Shown one piece after another: positions 37,661 to 46,367 of a stretch of DNA of 64,000 bases; within the stretch, counting starts at the first letter, position 1, and every line of letters starts with the position of its first letter. A program made the translations under genes and the position numbers. The stretch comes from Marinobacter segnicrescens (GTDB taxonomy: Bacteria > Pseudomonadota > Gammaproteobacteria > Pseudomonadales > Oleiphilaceae): NCBI RefSeq assembly GCF_900111555.1, contig NZ_FOHZ01000013.1, positions 34,822 to 98,821 of the forward strand. The letters are read 5' to 3'. The notes beneath the pieces were generated by a model. That model saw only the letters and a list, made by a program, of their open reading frames with translations, ran no database searches and had not been told where the DNA came from.

Positions 37661-39652
37661 TCAAGGCGCCGGCAGGTCCACGTCAAAGCGTACTCCGGGC
37701 ACGCTGTTGTGCACCTGGTTGCCGGCCTGAACCTGTCCATCATGGTGTTCAGCAATCAGGCGGACGATGAGCAGCCCCTGTCCCAGATGGCCCTCGCCAC
37801 TGCCTTTCCGCACGGATACAAACGGATTGAAAATCTCCCCGGAGAGATCCCGGGGCAGGCTTGATCCTTCGTTGAAGACCGATAACCGCAGGTGATCGCC
37901 TGATCGGGTGAGGGTGACCAGAATCAGCCCCCCGGCCGGGGTGAAGTCCCTGGCGTTGTCCACCAGCTTGTCCAGTAACTGCACCATCAGCTCTGGTGAA
38001 CCAGTCATCCGGCAGCCCGTCTCGGGACCTTCATAGCGAATATGGTGATCCGGGTCCAGGCCCTGGTAGGCCGCAGTGGCTTCAGAGATGACCTCGGCCA
38101 GGTCGAACGGCTCACGGTCGGCCTGGTCAAAGCTCTGTTCGAGCCGCGCCGCTTCGCTCATGCCCTGCAGGATCTGGCTGAGGCGGTCGGTGGCCTGGCG
38201 GGCCCGGTCCCGGTAGCCAGCACGTTCATCATCGGTGCGGGCGTGTTCCAGGTTGTCCAGGGACGAGCGGATGACCGCCACCGGGGTTTTCAGCTCGTGG
38301 GAGAGGCGGCGGGAGAAGCTCTCCAGGTAATCCGTGTAGCCCTGCAGCCGGTCGACCATATGGCTGAATTGCCGGTTCAGCTCACCCAACTCGTCGGCGG
38401 CCCGGCTGGGAGGAATGCGTCCCAGTATGCGGCCGTCGGGGTCTACACTGGCGTTGACGGCCCTTTGCAGTCGGGCAATGCGCCAGGAGAGCCAGCTGGC
38501 ATAGCCCAGCAGCACCAGCATCAGGCCGATGATCAGCAGCACACTGCGGGCAATGACCGATCCCAGGGTATTGCCGGACAGGGCCAGGATCTGGTCAAGG
38601 GACTGGGTCAGCACGAGGTGCCGGCCATTACCGACGGAGGTCGCTGCCATCAGGGAAACCGTGTCGTCGCGCTGCACCAGCCCGACGGTACCCGGTTCCA
38701 GCATATGGACCTGATTATCAGAGATGGGGCGAGGTTCGGGCTGGTAGAGCCTTACCAGTGCCCGCAGGCCGGTGAGGGTGATCTGCTCAATAATCTCCAG
38801 GGGCGACAGTTGTTCGAAATGACGGCCCGCTGCCTGCACGGGTGCCTCGCCCCGGGCGATCAGCCAGCCAGCGGGTTCGGTGACGAACACCTGCTGCCCC
38901 GGGGACAACAAGGTGGCCAGCCGGGCCTCCAGTGATGGATCTCGCCCGGTGATCAGGGGAATGGGGTCCAGCCGGGTGCCGGCGGTCAGGTACATGCCTG
39001 GTTGTGCCGGGTCTGGCCAGGCCACCTCGAACCCAAGCTGGTCGCCTGGTGTGAGCCGGGGCAGTCGTAGCTCAACCTGGTAGCCACCGTTGACGGAATG
39101 CCACTCTCCGGATACCTGGTGATCCCTGCGGGAGAGGTTGAAGGGGTAGCGACCCACCACCTTGCCCGGTGTGGGGGTATGAATGATCCGCTCGGTCACC
39201 AGCGTATCGGTACGCCACCGTAGTCGCAGGAATTCATGGGGTTTTTCCGGGGCTGCGGGGTCAAGGTAGGCAGGGTCGGGGCGGCGAACATTTACCAGCA
39301 GGTAGGAATAGCGGCCATGGGAGGCCGCCTGCCACCGAATCACCGGTTGTCCGTCCAGGCTTTGCCAGGACTGATTGCCGTCCTGGAATCCCGGCCATTC
39401 ATGACCGTAGCCATCCGGGTGAATCGGACTGTCCGCCCGGTGCATTAAAACGGCATCCTCCTGCGCCATAAGCGGTGGCTGGTCGCCCAGCTCTGCGGCA
39501 GCCACATCCGCCATTCGCAGAGCCTGTCCCTGGAGCTGGTCCTGTGCCTGGTCCCGCAGGGCCTGGTCCAGTTCCAGCACGAACTGCAGGCCCGCCCAGG
39601 GGATAATCAGCATCAGCAGGCTGGCCAGGAAGAGTTGCCGTTTCAGGGTCAA
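37661..39652 (-). CDS. Dedicated sortase-system sensor histidine kinase
   Basis: 663 residues. Helix 1 about 7-27, a large periplasmic sensor region (about 28-365), helix 2 about 367-390, then HAMP-like linker, HisKA (FSRRLSHELKTPVAVIRSSL, His near 450) and HATPase (N-box LVDNARDF, G-boxes NEGSSLP and GEGHLGQGLLIV). This matches the kinase of the proteobacterial dedicated sortase system (family known as TIGR03785): always found next to a marine-type sortase and its target. The extracytoplasmic domain may sense the envelope state or the sorted protein. It ends its operon; the regulator is 3 nt upstream. Confidence 0.9.
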   Translation of the reverse strand: MTLKRQLFLASLLMLIIPWAGLQFVLELDQALRDQAQDQLQGQALRMADVAAAELGDQPPLMAQEDAVLMHRADSPIHPDGYGHEWPGFQDGNQSWQSLDGQPVIRWQAASHGRYSYLLVNVRRPDPAYLDPAAPEKPHEFLRLRWRTDTLVTERIIHTPTPGKVVGRYPFNLSRRDHQVSGEWHSVNGGYQVELRLPRLTPGDQLGFEVAWPDPAQPGMYLTAGTRLDPIPLITGRDPSLEARLATLLSPGQQVFVTEPAGWLIARGEAPVQAAGRHFEQLSPLEIIEQITLTGLRALVRLYQPEPRPISDNQVHMLEPGTVGLVQRDDTVSLMAATSVGNGRHLVLTQSLDQILALSGNTLGSVIARSVLLIIGLMLVLLGYASWLSWRIARLQRAVNASVDPDGRILGRIPPSRAADELGELNRQFSHMVDRLQGYTDYLESFSRRLSHELKTPVAVIRSSLDNLEHARTDDERAGYRDRARQATDRLSQILQGMSEAARLEQSFDQADREPFDLAEVISEATAAYQGLDPDHHIRYEGPETGCRMTGSPELMVQLLDKLVDNARDFTPAGGLILVTLTRSGDHLRLSVFNEGSSLPRDLSGEIFNPFVSVRKGSGEGHLGQGLLIVRLIAEHHDGQVQAGNQVHNSVPGVRFDVDLPAP

Positions 39653-39655
39653 GCG

Positions 39656-40357
39656 CTACACCTCACGGGCATGCCAGCGGTAGCCCATGCCGTAGGCGGT
39701 CTGGATGCCGTCGAATGCCGGGTCAACCTGCTGGAACTTGCGGCGAATGCGCTTGATATGGGACGTCACGGTGTTGTCGTCCAGGACGGTGCTGGCCGCC
39801 TGCATCAGCTGGTCCCGGTTGCGCACATGGCCGGGGTGGCGGGCCAGTGCGTGGAGCATCCAGAACTCGGTTACGGTGAGGTCTACCGGCTGGCCATTCC
39901 AGGCGACGGTCATGCGGTCTACGTTGATGCTCAGGTGGCCTCGCTGCAAGACTTCATCGGGTTGCTGCAGTGCCTCGGCCCAGGCGTCTGCCCGCCGCAG
40001 CAGGGCGGTGATGCGTGCCAGCAGGTGATCCAGGCTCATGTCCTTGGTCACGTAGTCGTCGGCCCCCAGGCGCAGGCCGTGCACCGAGTCGATATCGCTG
40101 TCACGGGCGGTCAGGAAGATGATCGGCACCGTCGCGGACAGCCGGCGCAGGTCCTGGCAAAGATCGAACCCGCCCTCTGGCTCATCGCCCAGCCCGACGT
40201 CGATAACGGCCAGGTCAGGCAGGCGGGTTTTCAGGGCCTGCCAGGCATGGCCGCGGTCGCCGTATATCGCCACCTGGTAGCCCCGCCGTTCGAAGGCATC
40301 CCGATAGTTCTCCCGTATGGCCGGTTCGTCCTCCACCAGCACGATCTGTTTCTTCAT
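39656..40357 (-). CDS. Dedicated sortase-system response regulator (OmpR type)
   Basis: 233 residues: receiver domain (VEDEPAIR at the start, phospho-Asp in LAVIDVGLGDEP near 53, T in FLTARD, K in DYVTKDM) and an OmpR/PhoB winged helix at the C-terminus (VTEFWMLHALARHPGHVRNR and TVTSHIKRIRRKF). It matches the regulator of the dedicated sortase system (family TIGR03787). It is divergent from the sortase target gene across a 190-bp spacer that has repeats it might bind. Cotranscribed with the kinase. Confidence 0.92.
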   Translation of the reverse strand: MKKQIVLVEDEPAIRENYRDAFERRGYQVAIYGDRGHAWQALKTRLPDLAVIDVGLGDEPEGGFDLCQDLRRLSATVPIIFLTARDSDIDSVHGLRLGADDYVTKDMSLDHLLARITALLRRADAWAEALQQPDEVLQRGHLSINVDRMTVAWNGQPVDLTVTEFWMLHALARHPGHVRNRDQLMQAASTVLDDNTVTSHIKRIRRKFQQVDPAFDGIQTAYGMGYRWHAREV

Positions 40358-40461
40358 GGTTTTCGGTCACTTCTCTGAAAGCGTGGTCCAAATGTAACGG
40401 TCCCGCCGAAGGCGGACAAGCGCGCCGGTGGTGTCTGCCACAATTCATCATTTTCTGCACG

Positions 40462-40500
40462 GTTCCCCGCCAGATTACAGCACGGATTCGTCGTTCCCCG
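40462..40500. repeat. Direct repeat GTTCCCCG in sortase divergent promoter region
   Basis: GTTCCCCG occurs at 40462-40469 and 40493-40500, 31 bp apart (about three helical turns), each shortly after CACGG. The second copy ends 4 bp before a TTTAAT that could serve as -10 (40505-40510) for the target gene. Candidate operator for the adjacent response regulator; inference only. Confidence 0.35.
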
Positions 40501-40547
40501 ACGTTTTAATGGAGGCATCGCAACAACCACACAGAAGGAACCGTACC

Positions 40548-42662
40548 ATGCTGCCTGTGCAACCCTTACCTGGCTACCGCCGACCTGATCGACCACGCCG
40601 CCTGACCCGCAGACAATTACGACGTATGGAAGGTGCCAGTCTCTGGCTGGCCATGCTGATGCTGCTGTTCGTGCAGCCGCTGTTTGTGGAAGCCTCGGAA
40701 CAGCAGGTGGCCCAGGGCAGTGGTCAGTTTCACTTCCTGAATGAAACCGGTCGCCAGCCCGCGCCGGTGTTGACGACTGACTACCAGGTGACGGTCACTG
40801 GCCTGGTGGCAGAAATCCGCCTGCAGCAACGGTTCGGTAATGAGTCTGACCAGTGGCAGGAGGGAATCTATACCTTTCCACTGCCGGAAAATGCCTCGGT
40901 CCACGCAATGACCATGACCACCGGGGAGCGGGTCGTGGTGGGCGAAATCCGCGAACGGGAACAAGCACGGCGTGAGTATGAGGCTGCCAGGCAAGAGGGG
41001 CGACAGGCCGCTCGGGTGGATCAGCAACGTCCCAACCTGTTCACCACTCGACTGGCCAATATTCCCCCCGGCGAGTCCGTTACCGTCGAGTTGCGTTTTC
41101 AACAGCTGGTTGCCTACGACAGTGGAGGGTTCCGGCTGCGACTACCTACCACCCTCACACCCCGCTATATCCCGGGTCTGCCGCAGGCGTCGACGCAAGC
41201 TGAATGGACTGGCGGCTGGGCCATGCCCACCAGTGAGGTGGCAGACGCGCACCGGATTACTCCGGCCCAGGTTTATGCCGGCGGCGTCGCTGCCGGCAGT
41301 CACCAGGCAACTGTCGCCATCGAGTTGCGAACGGGGGTGCCGGTCGAGCGGGTCGAGAGCCCCAGCCATGATATTGCCGAAGTGCGCGACGGTGGCACCG
41401 TAAGCGTTCGTCCCGTCACAGGTGCCATAGCCATGGATCGGGACTTCCGTTTGCGATGGCAGCCCCAGCGGGGGCGTGAGCCAGCGGCGGCAGTGTTCCA
41501 TGAGCGCTGGCAGGGTGAAGACTATGTGCTGGCCATGCTGGTGCCCGGCGAGCAGGGCCGGCAGGCAATGACGCGAGAGCTGATCCTGGTGATTGACACC
41601 TCCGGCTCCATGGCCGGGGACTCGATCCGGCAGGCGCGGCAAGCCCTCCTGGCGGCGCTGGATACCCTGTCGCCGGAGGATTCGTTCAACATCGTTGAGT
41701 TCAACAGCCATACCCGCCGGCTTTTTCCGGAGGCCGTGGCAGCGACCGGTGACTACCTGGCCCGTGCCCGCCGTTACGTCCGGAATCTGGACGCCGATGG
41801 TGGAACCGAGATGGCCCCCGCCATTGAAGCTGCGCTGCTGCAAGGGGAGGCTTCCCGACAGGCTGATCTGCGGCAGGTGGTTTTTGTCACCGATGGCGCG
41901 GTCGGTAACGAGCAGGCGCTGTTCCGGCAGATCCGTCAACAGCTGCGCGACAGTCGCCTGTTCACGGTTGCCATCGGTTCGGCGCCGAATATGCACTTTA
42001 TGCGTCAGGCGGCCCGGTTCGGGCGGGGGACCTATACGGCGATCGGGGATCTGTCTGAAGTCAGCCGTCAGCTCACCCGGCTGTTTGACAAGATGCAGGC
42101 GCCGGCGCTGACCGGTATCCGGGCGACCTGGCCGAATGGCTTTGATGCCGGTACGCAGGTTCCAGCGAGGCTGGGCGATCTGTATCTGGGCGAGCCCATG
42201 ATGCTGGTGGCTCGTGGCGCAGAACCGGGGGGCAACCTGGTTGTCAGGGGGGCGCTGCCTGGCGACCAGGCCTGGCAAAGGAGCCTTGCATTGGACCAGG
42301 CGGCGCCTGGCGCGGGTATCCACCGCCTCTGGGCGCGGGGTCAGGTGGACCGGTTGCTGGATGAGCGATTGTCCGGTGAGGCCGAGGGCGCGACCCGGGA
42401 GCAGGTGCTGGCCCTGGGCCTGGCTCACCAGCTGGTGACGCCTTTCACCAGCTTTGTTGCCATTGACCGTAATCCCGCCAGGCCCGTGAATGAAGCGCTG
42501 GGGCGCACCGCTGTGCCCTCGCTGATGCCGGTCGGCAGTGCCGGGCAAGGCATCGGTTACCCACAGACGGCCACCCCTGCGCCGCTGCTGATGGTCTCCG
42601 GCCTCGCCGGGCTGTTGTTGGCCGGCTTGCTGACCCTTGGCCAGCGCTTTCGGAGGGCCTGA
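40548..42662 (+). CDS. Marine-type sortase target protein with VIT and VWA domains
   Basis: 704 residues. ATG 40548 follows AAGGAA; an Arg-rich cytosolic start leads into a signal helix (about 24-42). A VIT domain spans about 50-180 (ENASVHAMTMTTGERVVVGE) and a VWA domain about 340-520 with the complete MIDAS start VIDTSGSM (D350). The C-terminus has a sorting-signal layout: YPQTA at 671-675, a hydrophobic helix of about 19 residues and RFRRA at the end. This is the substrate family TIGR03788, processed by the sortase gene 2 nt downstream. It resembles inter-alpha-trypsin-inhibitor heavy chains, so an adhesive or matrix role is likely. Confidence 0.93.
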   Translation: MLPVQPLPGYRRPDRPRRLTRRQLRRMEGASLWLAMLMLLFVQPLFVEASEQQVAQGSGQFHFLNETGRQPAPVLTTDYQVTVTGLVAEIRLQQRFGNESDQWQEGIYTFPLPENASVHAMTMTTGERVVVGEIREREQARREYEAARQEGRQAARVDQQRPNLFTTRLANIPPGESVTVELRFQQLVAYDSGGFRLRLPTTLTPRYIPGLPQASTQAEWTGGWAMPTSEVADAHRITPAQVYAGGVAAGSHQATVAIELRTGVPVERVESPSHDIAEVRDGGTVSVRPVTGAIAMDRDFRLRWQPQRGREPAAAVFHERWQGEDYVLAMLVPGEQGRQAMTRELILVIDTSGSMAGDSIRQARQALLAALDTLSPEDSFNIVEFNSHTRRLFPEAVAATGDYLARARRYVRNLDADGGTEMAPAIEAALLQGEASRQADLRQVVFVTDGAVGNEQALFRQIRQQLRDSRLFTVAIGSAPNMHFMRQAARFGRGTYTAIGDLSEVSRQLTRLFDKMQAPALTGIRATWPNGFDAGTQVPARLGDLYLGEPMMLVARGAEPGGNLVVRGALPGDQAWQRSLALDQAAPGAGIHRLWARGQVDRLLDERLSGEAEGATREQVLALGLAHQLVTPFTSFVAIDRNPARPVNEALGRTAVPSLMPVGSAGQGIGYPQTATPAPLLMVSGLAGLLLAGLLTLGQRFRRA

Positions 42663-42664
42663 CC

Positions 42665-43261
42665 ATGGGGCGTATGTTGTTGATGTTGGTTACGCTTTCC
42701 GCCGGCCTGCTGTTGGCGGGGCTGTGGATTCCGCTTAAGGCGGTAATGGCCCAGGAGTTGCTCAGCCTGGCGTGGGCCCGCACCCAGGCGGCCCAGCAGC
42801 AAAGCCCGCCCTGGCCCTGGGCAGATACCTGGCCGGTAGCACAGCTGCAACTGCCAGGGGAGTCGTCTGCCCTGGTGGTCCTGTCAGGCGGGCATGGCGA
42901 AAGCCTGGCCTTCGGTCCCGGCCAGGTCACCGGCCCGGAACCCGGCGAGCGGCCCTCGACTCCGGTCGTGATTGCCGGCCATCGGGACACCCACTTTCGG
43001 CCCCTGAAGGGTATTCGCCCCGGTGAGGAGGTTCGCCTGCAATTCGCTGACGGTGCCTGGCGCAGGTATCGGGTGGCCACGGTACGGGTTGTTGACAGTC
43101 GCCAGGAGCAGATTGAATTGAACCGCTATGACCAGAACTCCCTGGTGCTGGTTACCTGCTACCCCTTCGATTCCCTTGATGCCAACGGACCACTGCGGTT
43201 CGTGGTGGAAGCGACCCGGGACCTGCCGTGGCCCGGACAGGTGCAGCCCACCGGCGCCTGA
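42665..43261 (+). CDS. Sortase, marine proteobacterial type
   Basis: 198 residues. An N-terminal helix (about 5-25) anchors it in the inner membrane. The catalytic triad can be placed: H106 (AGHRDTHF), C165 (LVTCYPFDS) and R178 (LRFVVEAT), the order and spacing of class-C/marine sortases. It cleaves a threonine-centred sorting motif and transfers the substrate to an amine; the natural acceptor in Gram-negative cells is not known. ATG 42665 is 2 nt after the target gene stop. Family known as TIGR03784. Confidence 0.95.
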   Translation: MGRMLLMLVTLSAGLLLAGLWIPLKAVMAQELLSLAWARTQAAQQQSPPWPWADTWPVAQLQLPGESSALVVLSGGHGESLAFGPGQVTGPEPGERPSTPVVIAGHRDTHFRPLKGIRPGEEVRLQFADGAWRRYRVATVRVVDSRQEQIELNRYDQNSLVLVTCYPFDSLDANGPLRFVVEATRDLPWPGQVQPTGA

Positions 43262-43311
43262 GGCTTGCATGCGATTGAAAATCAGGGCAATCTCGATGCA
43301 CTGATAAGCGG

Positions 43312-43350
43312 ACAGCCAGACCCTGAGACGGGCTGGCTGTTGTTTGGTGT
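43312..43350 (+). terminator. Probable terminator after sortase
   Basis: ACAGCCAG-A-CCC (43312-43323) pairs with GGG-CTGGCTGT (about 43330-43340) around TGAGAC, followed by TGTTTGGTGT. Stable stem, interrupted U-tract. Confidence 0.6.
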
Positions 43351-43425
43351 GCAATGGAATCCCGACGGAGTCTGATTGCCCTCAACGGGCATATCCGGGG
43401 GACCCTGAACCGGAGAGTGGCACGG

Positions 43426-43668
43426 ATGAACCTGATTCTGTTTCTGGTAATCGGTGGTGTGGCCGGCTGGCTGGCGGGCCTGATCATGAAGGGCCGGGGG
43501 TTCGGTGTGCTGGCGAACATCGGCATCGGTATCGTGGGCTCATTTATTGGTGGCTTCCTGTTCCGTATGCTTCAGTTATCGCCGTCGGGGCGCATTGGCG
43601 AACTGGTCACTGCTACCGTCGGTGCGGTACTCCTGCTGGCGGTGGTCAGCGCAATCAAGAAGGCCTGA
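43426..43668 (+). CDS. GlsB/YeaQ/YmgE-family small membrane protein
   Basis: 80 residues, three helices, very glycine-rich: GGVAGWLAGLIMKGRGFG near residue 8, then GIGIVGSFIGGFLF, the pattern of transglycosylase-associated (GlsB/YeaQ/YmgE) proteins, which are induced by general stress. ATG 43426 fits the family length of about 82; an upstream ATG at 43354 would add a non-homologous tail. Precedes the MAPEG gene by 3 nt. Confidence 0.9.
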   Translation: MNLILFLVIGGVAGWLAGLIMKGRGFGVLANIGIGIVGSFIGGFLFRMLQLSPSGRIGELVTATVGAVLLLAVVSAIKKA

Positions 43669-43671
43669 TCC

Positions 43672-44073
43672 ATGCTGATGCCTGTAACGGCTGTCTATGC
43701 CGCAGTGACAGCCTTGCTGCTGTTGTTCCTTTCTTTCCAGGTTTCAAAATACCGGCTCAAATACCGGCAGGGACTTGGCATCAACGACGATGTTGAATTC
43801 CAGGTGGCTGACCGGGCCCAGGCCAACCTGGTGGAGTATGCGCCCCTCGCGCTCATACTGATGGGGGTGGGCGAACTCAATGGCGTCAGTGCCCATTGGA
43901 TTTACTGGGTGGGTATGGCGTTTGTTGGCGGGCGCATCCTGCATGCCTTTGGCATGTTCAATGGCCATGGTGGTCCACACAAGGCCCGCCTGGTCGGTAT
44001 CCTGCTAACCTGGCTCAGCATGGCGGTGATGGCCATCCTGCTGGTGTGGAATGTGATTCAGGTTCAACCCTGA
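43672..44073 (+). CDS. MAPEG-family membrane protein
   Basis: 133 residues with four helices and the MAPEG core RAQANLVEYAPLALILMGVGEL near residue 48, followed by GRILHAFGM. MAPEG proteins include glutathione transferases and leukotriene-type enzymes; bacterial short members (YecN type) have no proven substrate. It starts 3 nt after the GlsB-like gene, so both are on one transcript. Confidence 0.88.
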   Translation: MLMPVTAVYAAVTALLLLFLSFQVSKYRLKYRQGLGINDDVEFQVADRAQANLVEYAPLALILMGVGELNGVSAHWIYWVGMAFVGGRILHAFGMFNGHGGPHKARLVGILLTWLSMAVMAILLVWNVIQVQP

Positions 44074-44099
44074 GGGAAGTACTGCCAGGTTAAACGTAA

Positions 44100-44130
44100 A
44101 GCGCCCGTAAACCCTGGAGGACCGGGCGCT
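44100..44130 (-). terminator. Hairpin after small ORF (minus strand)
   Basis: AGCGCCCG and CGGGCGCT pair around a 15-nt loop; on the minus strand it is followed by TTTACGTTTAA. It lies 9 nt after the stop of the 68-residue ORF and could also end the converging MAPEG transcript. Confidence 0.55.
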
Positions 44131-44138
44131 GGTGTGTC

Positions 44139-44345
44139 TCAGATAACGCACGCGAGGGCTTCGGCCCCTCGCTCGGGCTGGCTCTCCTCCTGCCGGGGGT
44201 AGTACGGCAAGTCCGCAGTCCGGATGTCTGCCTCCCCATGTACGACCCTGGCCTGCTCCGCCGGGACCTGTGTTCTGGCCTGGGCTGCTTCGAGAGCTGC
44301 GGCGCGTGCAATCAGCTCCGGGCTATCCAGTACGAGTACGGTCAT
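44139..44345 (-). CDS. Hypothetical 68-residue protein
   Basis: Small soluble protein, begins MTVLVLDSPELIARAAALEA, rich in Ala, Glu, Arg and Gln, with a helical first half and a proline-containing second half. I do not recognise a family. Support for a real gene: AAGGA 7-8 bases before ATG 44345, a candidate promoter (TTGCCA, 17 nt, GATAGT) about 75 nt upstream, a hairpin after the stop, and a Pho-box-like triple repeat 120 nt upstream in the right orientation. It fills an otherwise empty 560-bp gap. Confidence 0.55.
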   Translation of the reverse strand: MTVLVLDSPELIARAAALEAAQARTQVPAEQARVVHGEADIRTADLPYYPRQEESQPERGAEALACVI

Positions 44346-44464
44346 GTCGTAGTCCTTATCTCATTGGGTCAGGCTATTGTTCTTATTCCCGCATACTATC
44401 GTTGGTATCCGGGGGCTTGGCAATACCTTGTGGCCATTCACCCGGTTCGTTTCACCTGATTGAA

Positions 44465-44492
44465 TGACATTGTTGTGACATCGGTATGACAT
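44465..44492 (-). promoter_or_regulatory. Pho-box-like triple 11-nt repeat upstream of small ORF
   Basis: On the plus strand TGACAT occurs at 44465, 44476 and 44487, exactly 11 nt apart; read on the minus strand this is ATGTCA three times, the core of PhoB-box direct repeats, oriented towards the 68-residue ORF. No convincing -10 follows at the usual distance. The rhomboid gene starts 140 nt away on the other side but the box faces the wrong way for it. Confidence 0.6.
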
Positions 44493-44631
44493 GGGTCTCC
44501 TCCTTCTGGTTTGGACGCTGAAGTTTCGTCCGGTTTGTTGCCATGTCTTGCTATTACACCGGGAAATACTGGCGCCGCTATGGTAGAAACCGGTCTGACC
44601 AACGACAAATTGTGATGAAAAGTGGCCGTCG

Positions 44632-46077
44632 ATGATTATCCTGCCCGCTGAACGGAAACTGGACTGGAAGCATCCGCCGTGGATGACCCTGGGACTGATG
44701 CTCGCCTGTCTGTTGGTGTTCCTGTTCTACCAGGCCAAGGATCCCCGTCTTATGGGGCAGGCCATCGGAACTTACCTGGATGCAAACCTGGATGAGCTGG
44801 AGCTCCCCCTTTACCTGGATTACCTGGAGCGTCAGCAGTTGCGGGGAGAGGCGGAGGCTGGAGACCGGCTGGAATACCTCAGGTTCCTTCAAGGCGAGGG
44901 CCAGCGGGCCGGGCTGGCGGCCGCGATTCTGAGTGACCGGGCGTTCATGGATTACCTGGTGGATGACCGGGAGCTGGTCATGAACAGCGTTGAACGTCGT
45001 TACTGGGCTGAGCACCGGCCTCCTATCCAGGCGCGCTTCATCGACCGGCTGAGCGCCAACGAGGCAGGCCTGATTCCCGCAGAGCCTTCCCTCTACCGGT
45101 TTATCACCTACCAGTTCCTTCACGGCGGCTGGGGGCACCTGATCGGTAACCTGGTCTTCCTGTTCCTGTTGGGTTACACCGTGGAGAAAGCCCTTGGGCC
45201 GGGCCGGTATCTGCTGGCCTATCTGCTGTGCGGAGCCGTTGCAGGGGGCGTGCACGGGCTGTTCCACTGGAACGAGCCCGTGGCGCTGGTGGGAGCGTCC
45301 GGCTCCATTTCCGGGCTGATGGGCATGTACGTGGCTTTCTACGGCCTGCAGCGAATCCGCTTTTTCTATTTCATCGGGGTGTATTTCAACTACTTCCGGG
45401 CACCGGCCCTGGTGATCCTTCCCGTCTGGCTGGCCAAGGAAATCTACGACTACGTCATGGCTGGCGCTACCGGTGTTGCGTACCTGGCCCATGCCGGTGG
45501 ACTGGTGGCTGGTGCCGCCCTGGTGCTTTTGCTGGGCAGAGGCTGGTTCCAGGCCCGTGAGGACTTCTACGAGCCTGAGCAGGAGGACCGGGATGAGGCT
45601 TTCTCTGCGGACTACGCCCGCGCCCTGGATGCGGTTGCCCGGATGGATTTCGTCACTGCCCGCAAGCGCTTCGAAGCCCTGTGGCAGGCGAACCCGGACC
45701 GGCCTGTGGCGCTGGAGCATCTTTACCAGTTGGCCAAGCTGCGACCGGACCTGCCAGATTTCCGGGAGCGCACCGTGGATTTGCTACATACCTACCTGCG
45801 CCTGCAGCAGCTGGAGCACCTGGTGAAAACCTGGCAGGAATACCTGGACCTTGGAGAGAGCCTTCAGCCCCTTGACCCGGAGGACCATAACCGGGTGCTG
45901 TTTGCCGCCCTGCGTGGGGATGACCTCAAGGTCGCAGAAAAAGCCTTTGCCAAACTCCGTGAACGGGGTCCGCTGGACCAGGTGAGGGAGGCGGGACAGC
46001 TGCTGGCCGACGAGTTCACCAAGCGCCGGATGGCGCCCAAGGCCGACGAATACCGTCTGCTGGTCCGGTCTCTCTGA
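44632..46077 (+). CDS. Rhomboid-family intramembrane protease with C-terminal TPR-like region
   Basis: 481 residues. Helix 1 about 18-34, then a roughly 115-residue hydrophilic helical loop, then the rhomboid core from about residue 150: FLHGGWGHLIGN (HxxxN-type helix), GASGSISGLMG with the catalytic serine, and YLAHAGGLVAG with the catalytic histidine. Residues about 310-481 are cytoplasmic and helical with TPR-like repeats (RALDAVARMDFVTARKRFEA). This tail is common in one gammaproteobacterial rhomboid group. Substrates unknown. No clear ribosome site before ATG 44632. Confidence 0.88.
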   Translation: MIILPAERKLDWKHPPWMTLGLMLACLLVFLFYQAKDPRLMGQAIGTYLDANLDELELPLYLDYLERQQLRGEAEAGDRLEYLRFLQGEGQRAGLAAAILSDRAFMDYLVDDRELVMNSVERRYWAEHRPPIQARFIDRLSANEAGLIPAEPSLYRFITYQFLHGGWGHLIGNLVFLFLLGYTVEKALGPGRYLLAYLLCGAVAGGVHGLFHWNEPVALVGASGSISGLMGMYVAFYGLQRIRFFYFIGVYFNYFRAPALVILPVWLAKEIYDYVMAGATGVAYLAHAGGLVAGAALVLLLGRGWFQAREDFYEPEQEDRDEAFSADYARALDAVARMDFVTARKRFEALWQANPDRPVALEHLYQLAKLRPDLPDFRERTVDLLHTYLRLQQLEHLVKTWQEYLDLGESLQPLDPEDHNRVLFAALRGDDLKVAEKAFAKLRERGPLDQVREAGQLLADEFTKRRMAPKADEYRLLVRSL

Positions 46078-46367
46078 GTTCCTGCGTACCCTTGCGACTC
46101 CCCGCCTGGATTTCACGGGCCGTACAGTTGTGTATTGAAAATATAATTTCTAATCTTTTGTTTTATATGTATTTATAGAAAATCCGCCAAAATCTTTGCG
46201 TACAGGGGCATGACAGGCCGGCTCTGGATAAGGCATTATTCGGTCGGTTATCCGCTCCCGGTTTTTGCTGAGCGGAACAGAATTCCAACGTGACATCGGC
46301 AGCTACGCCCGAAAATACTCCTGGCCCGTTTCGAGGCCGCCCGCGTGCTGCCCCAAGGAGAACAAGC
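46078..46367. other. Noncoding gap with AT-rich promoter region
   Basis: 290 nt without a credible gene. Bases about 46130-46195 are strikingly AT-rich for this GC-rich region, including TATAATTT and TTTATATG elements, and probably hold the promoter of the acyl-CoA dehydrogenase pair. No operator palindrome recognised. Confidence 0.5.
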
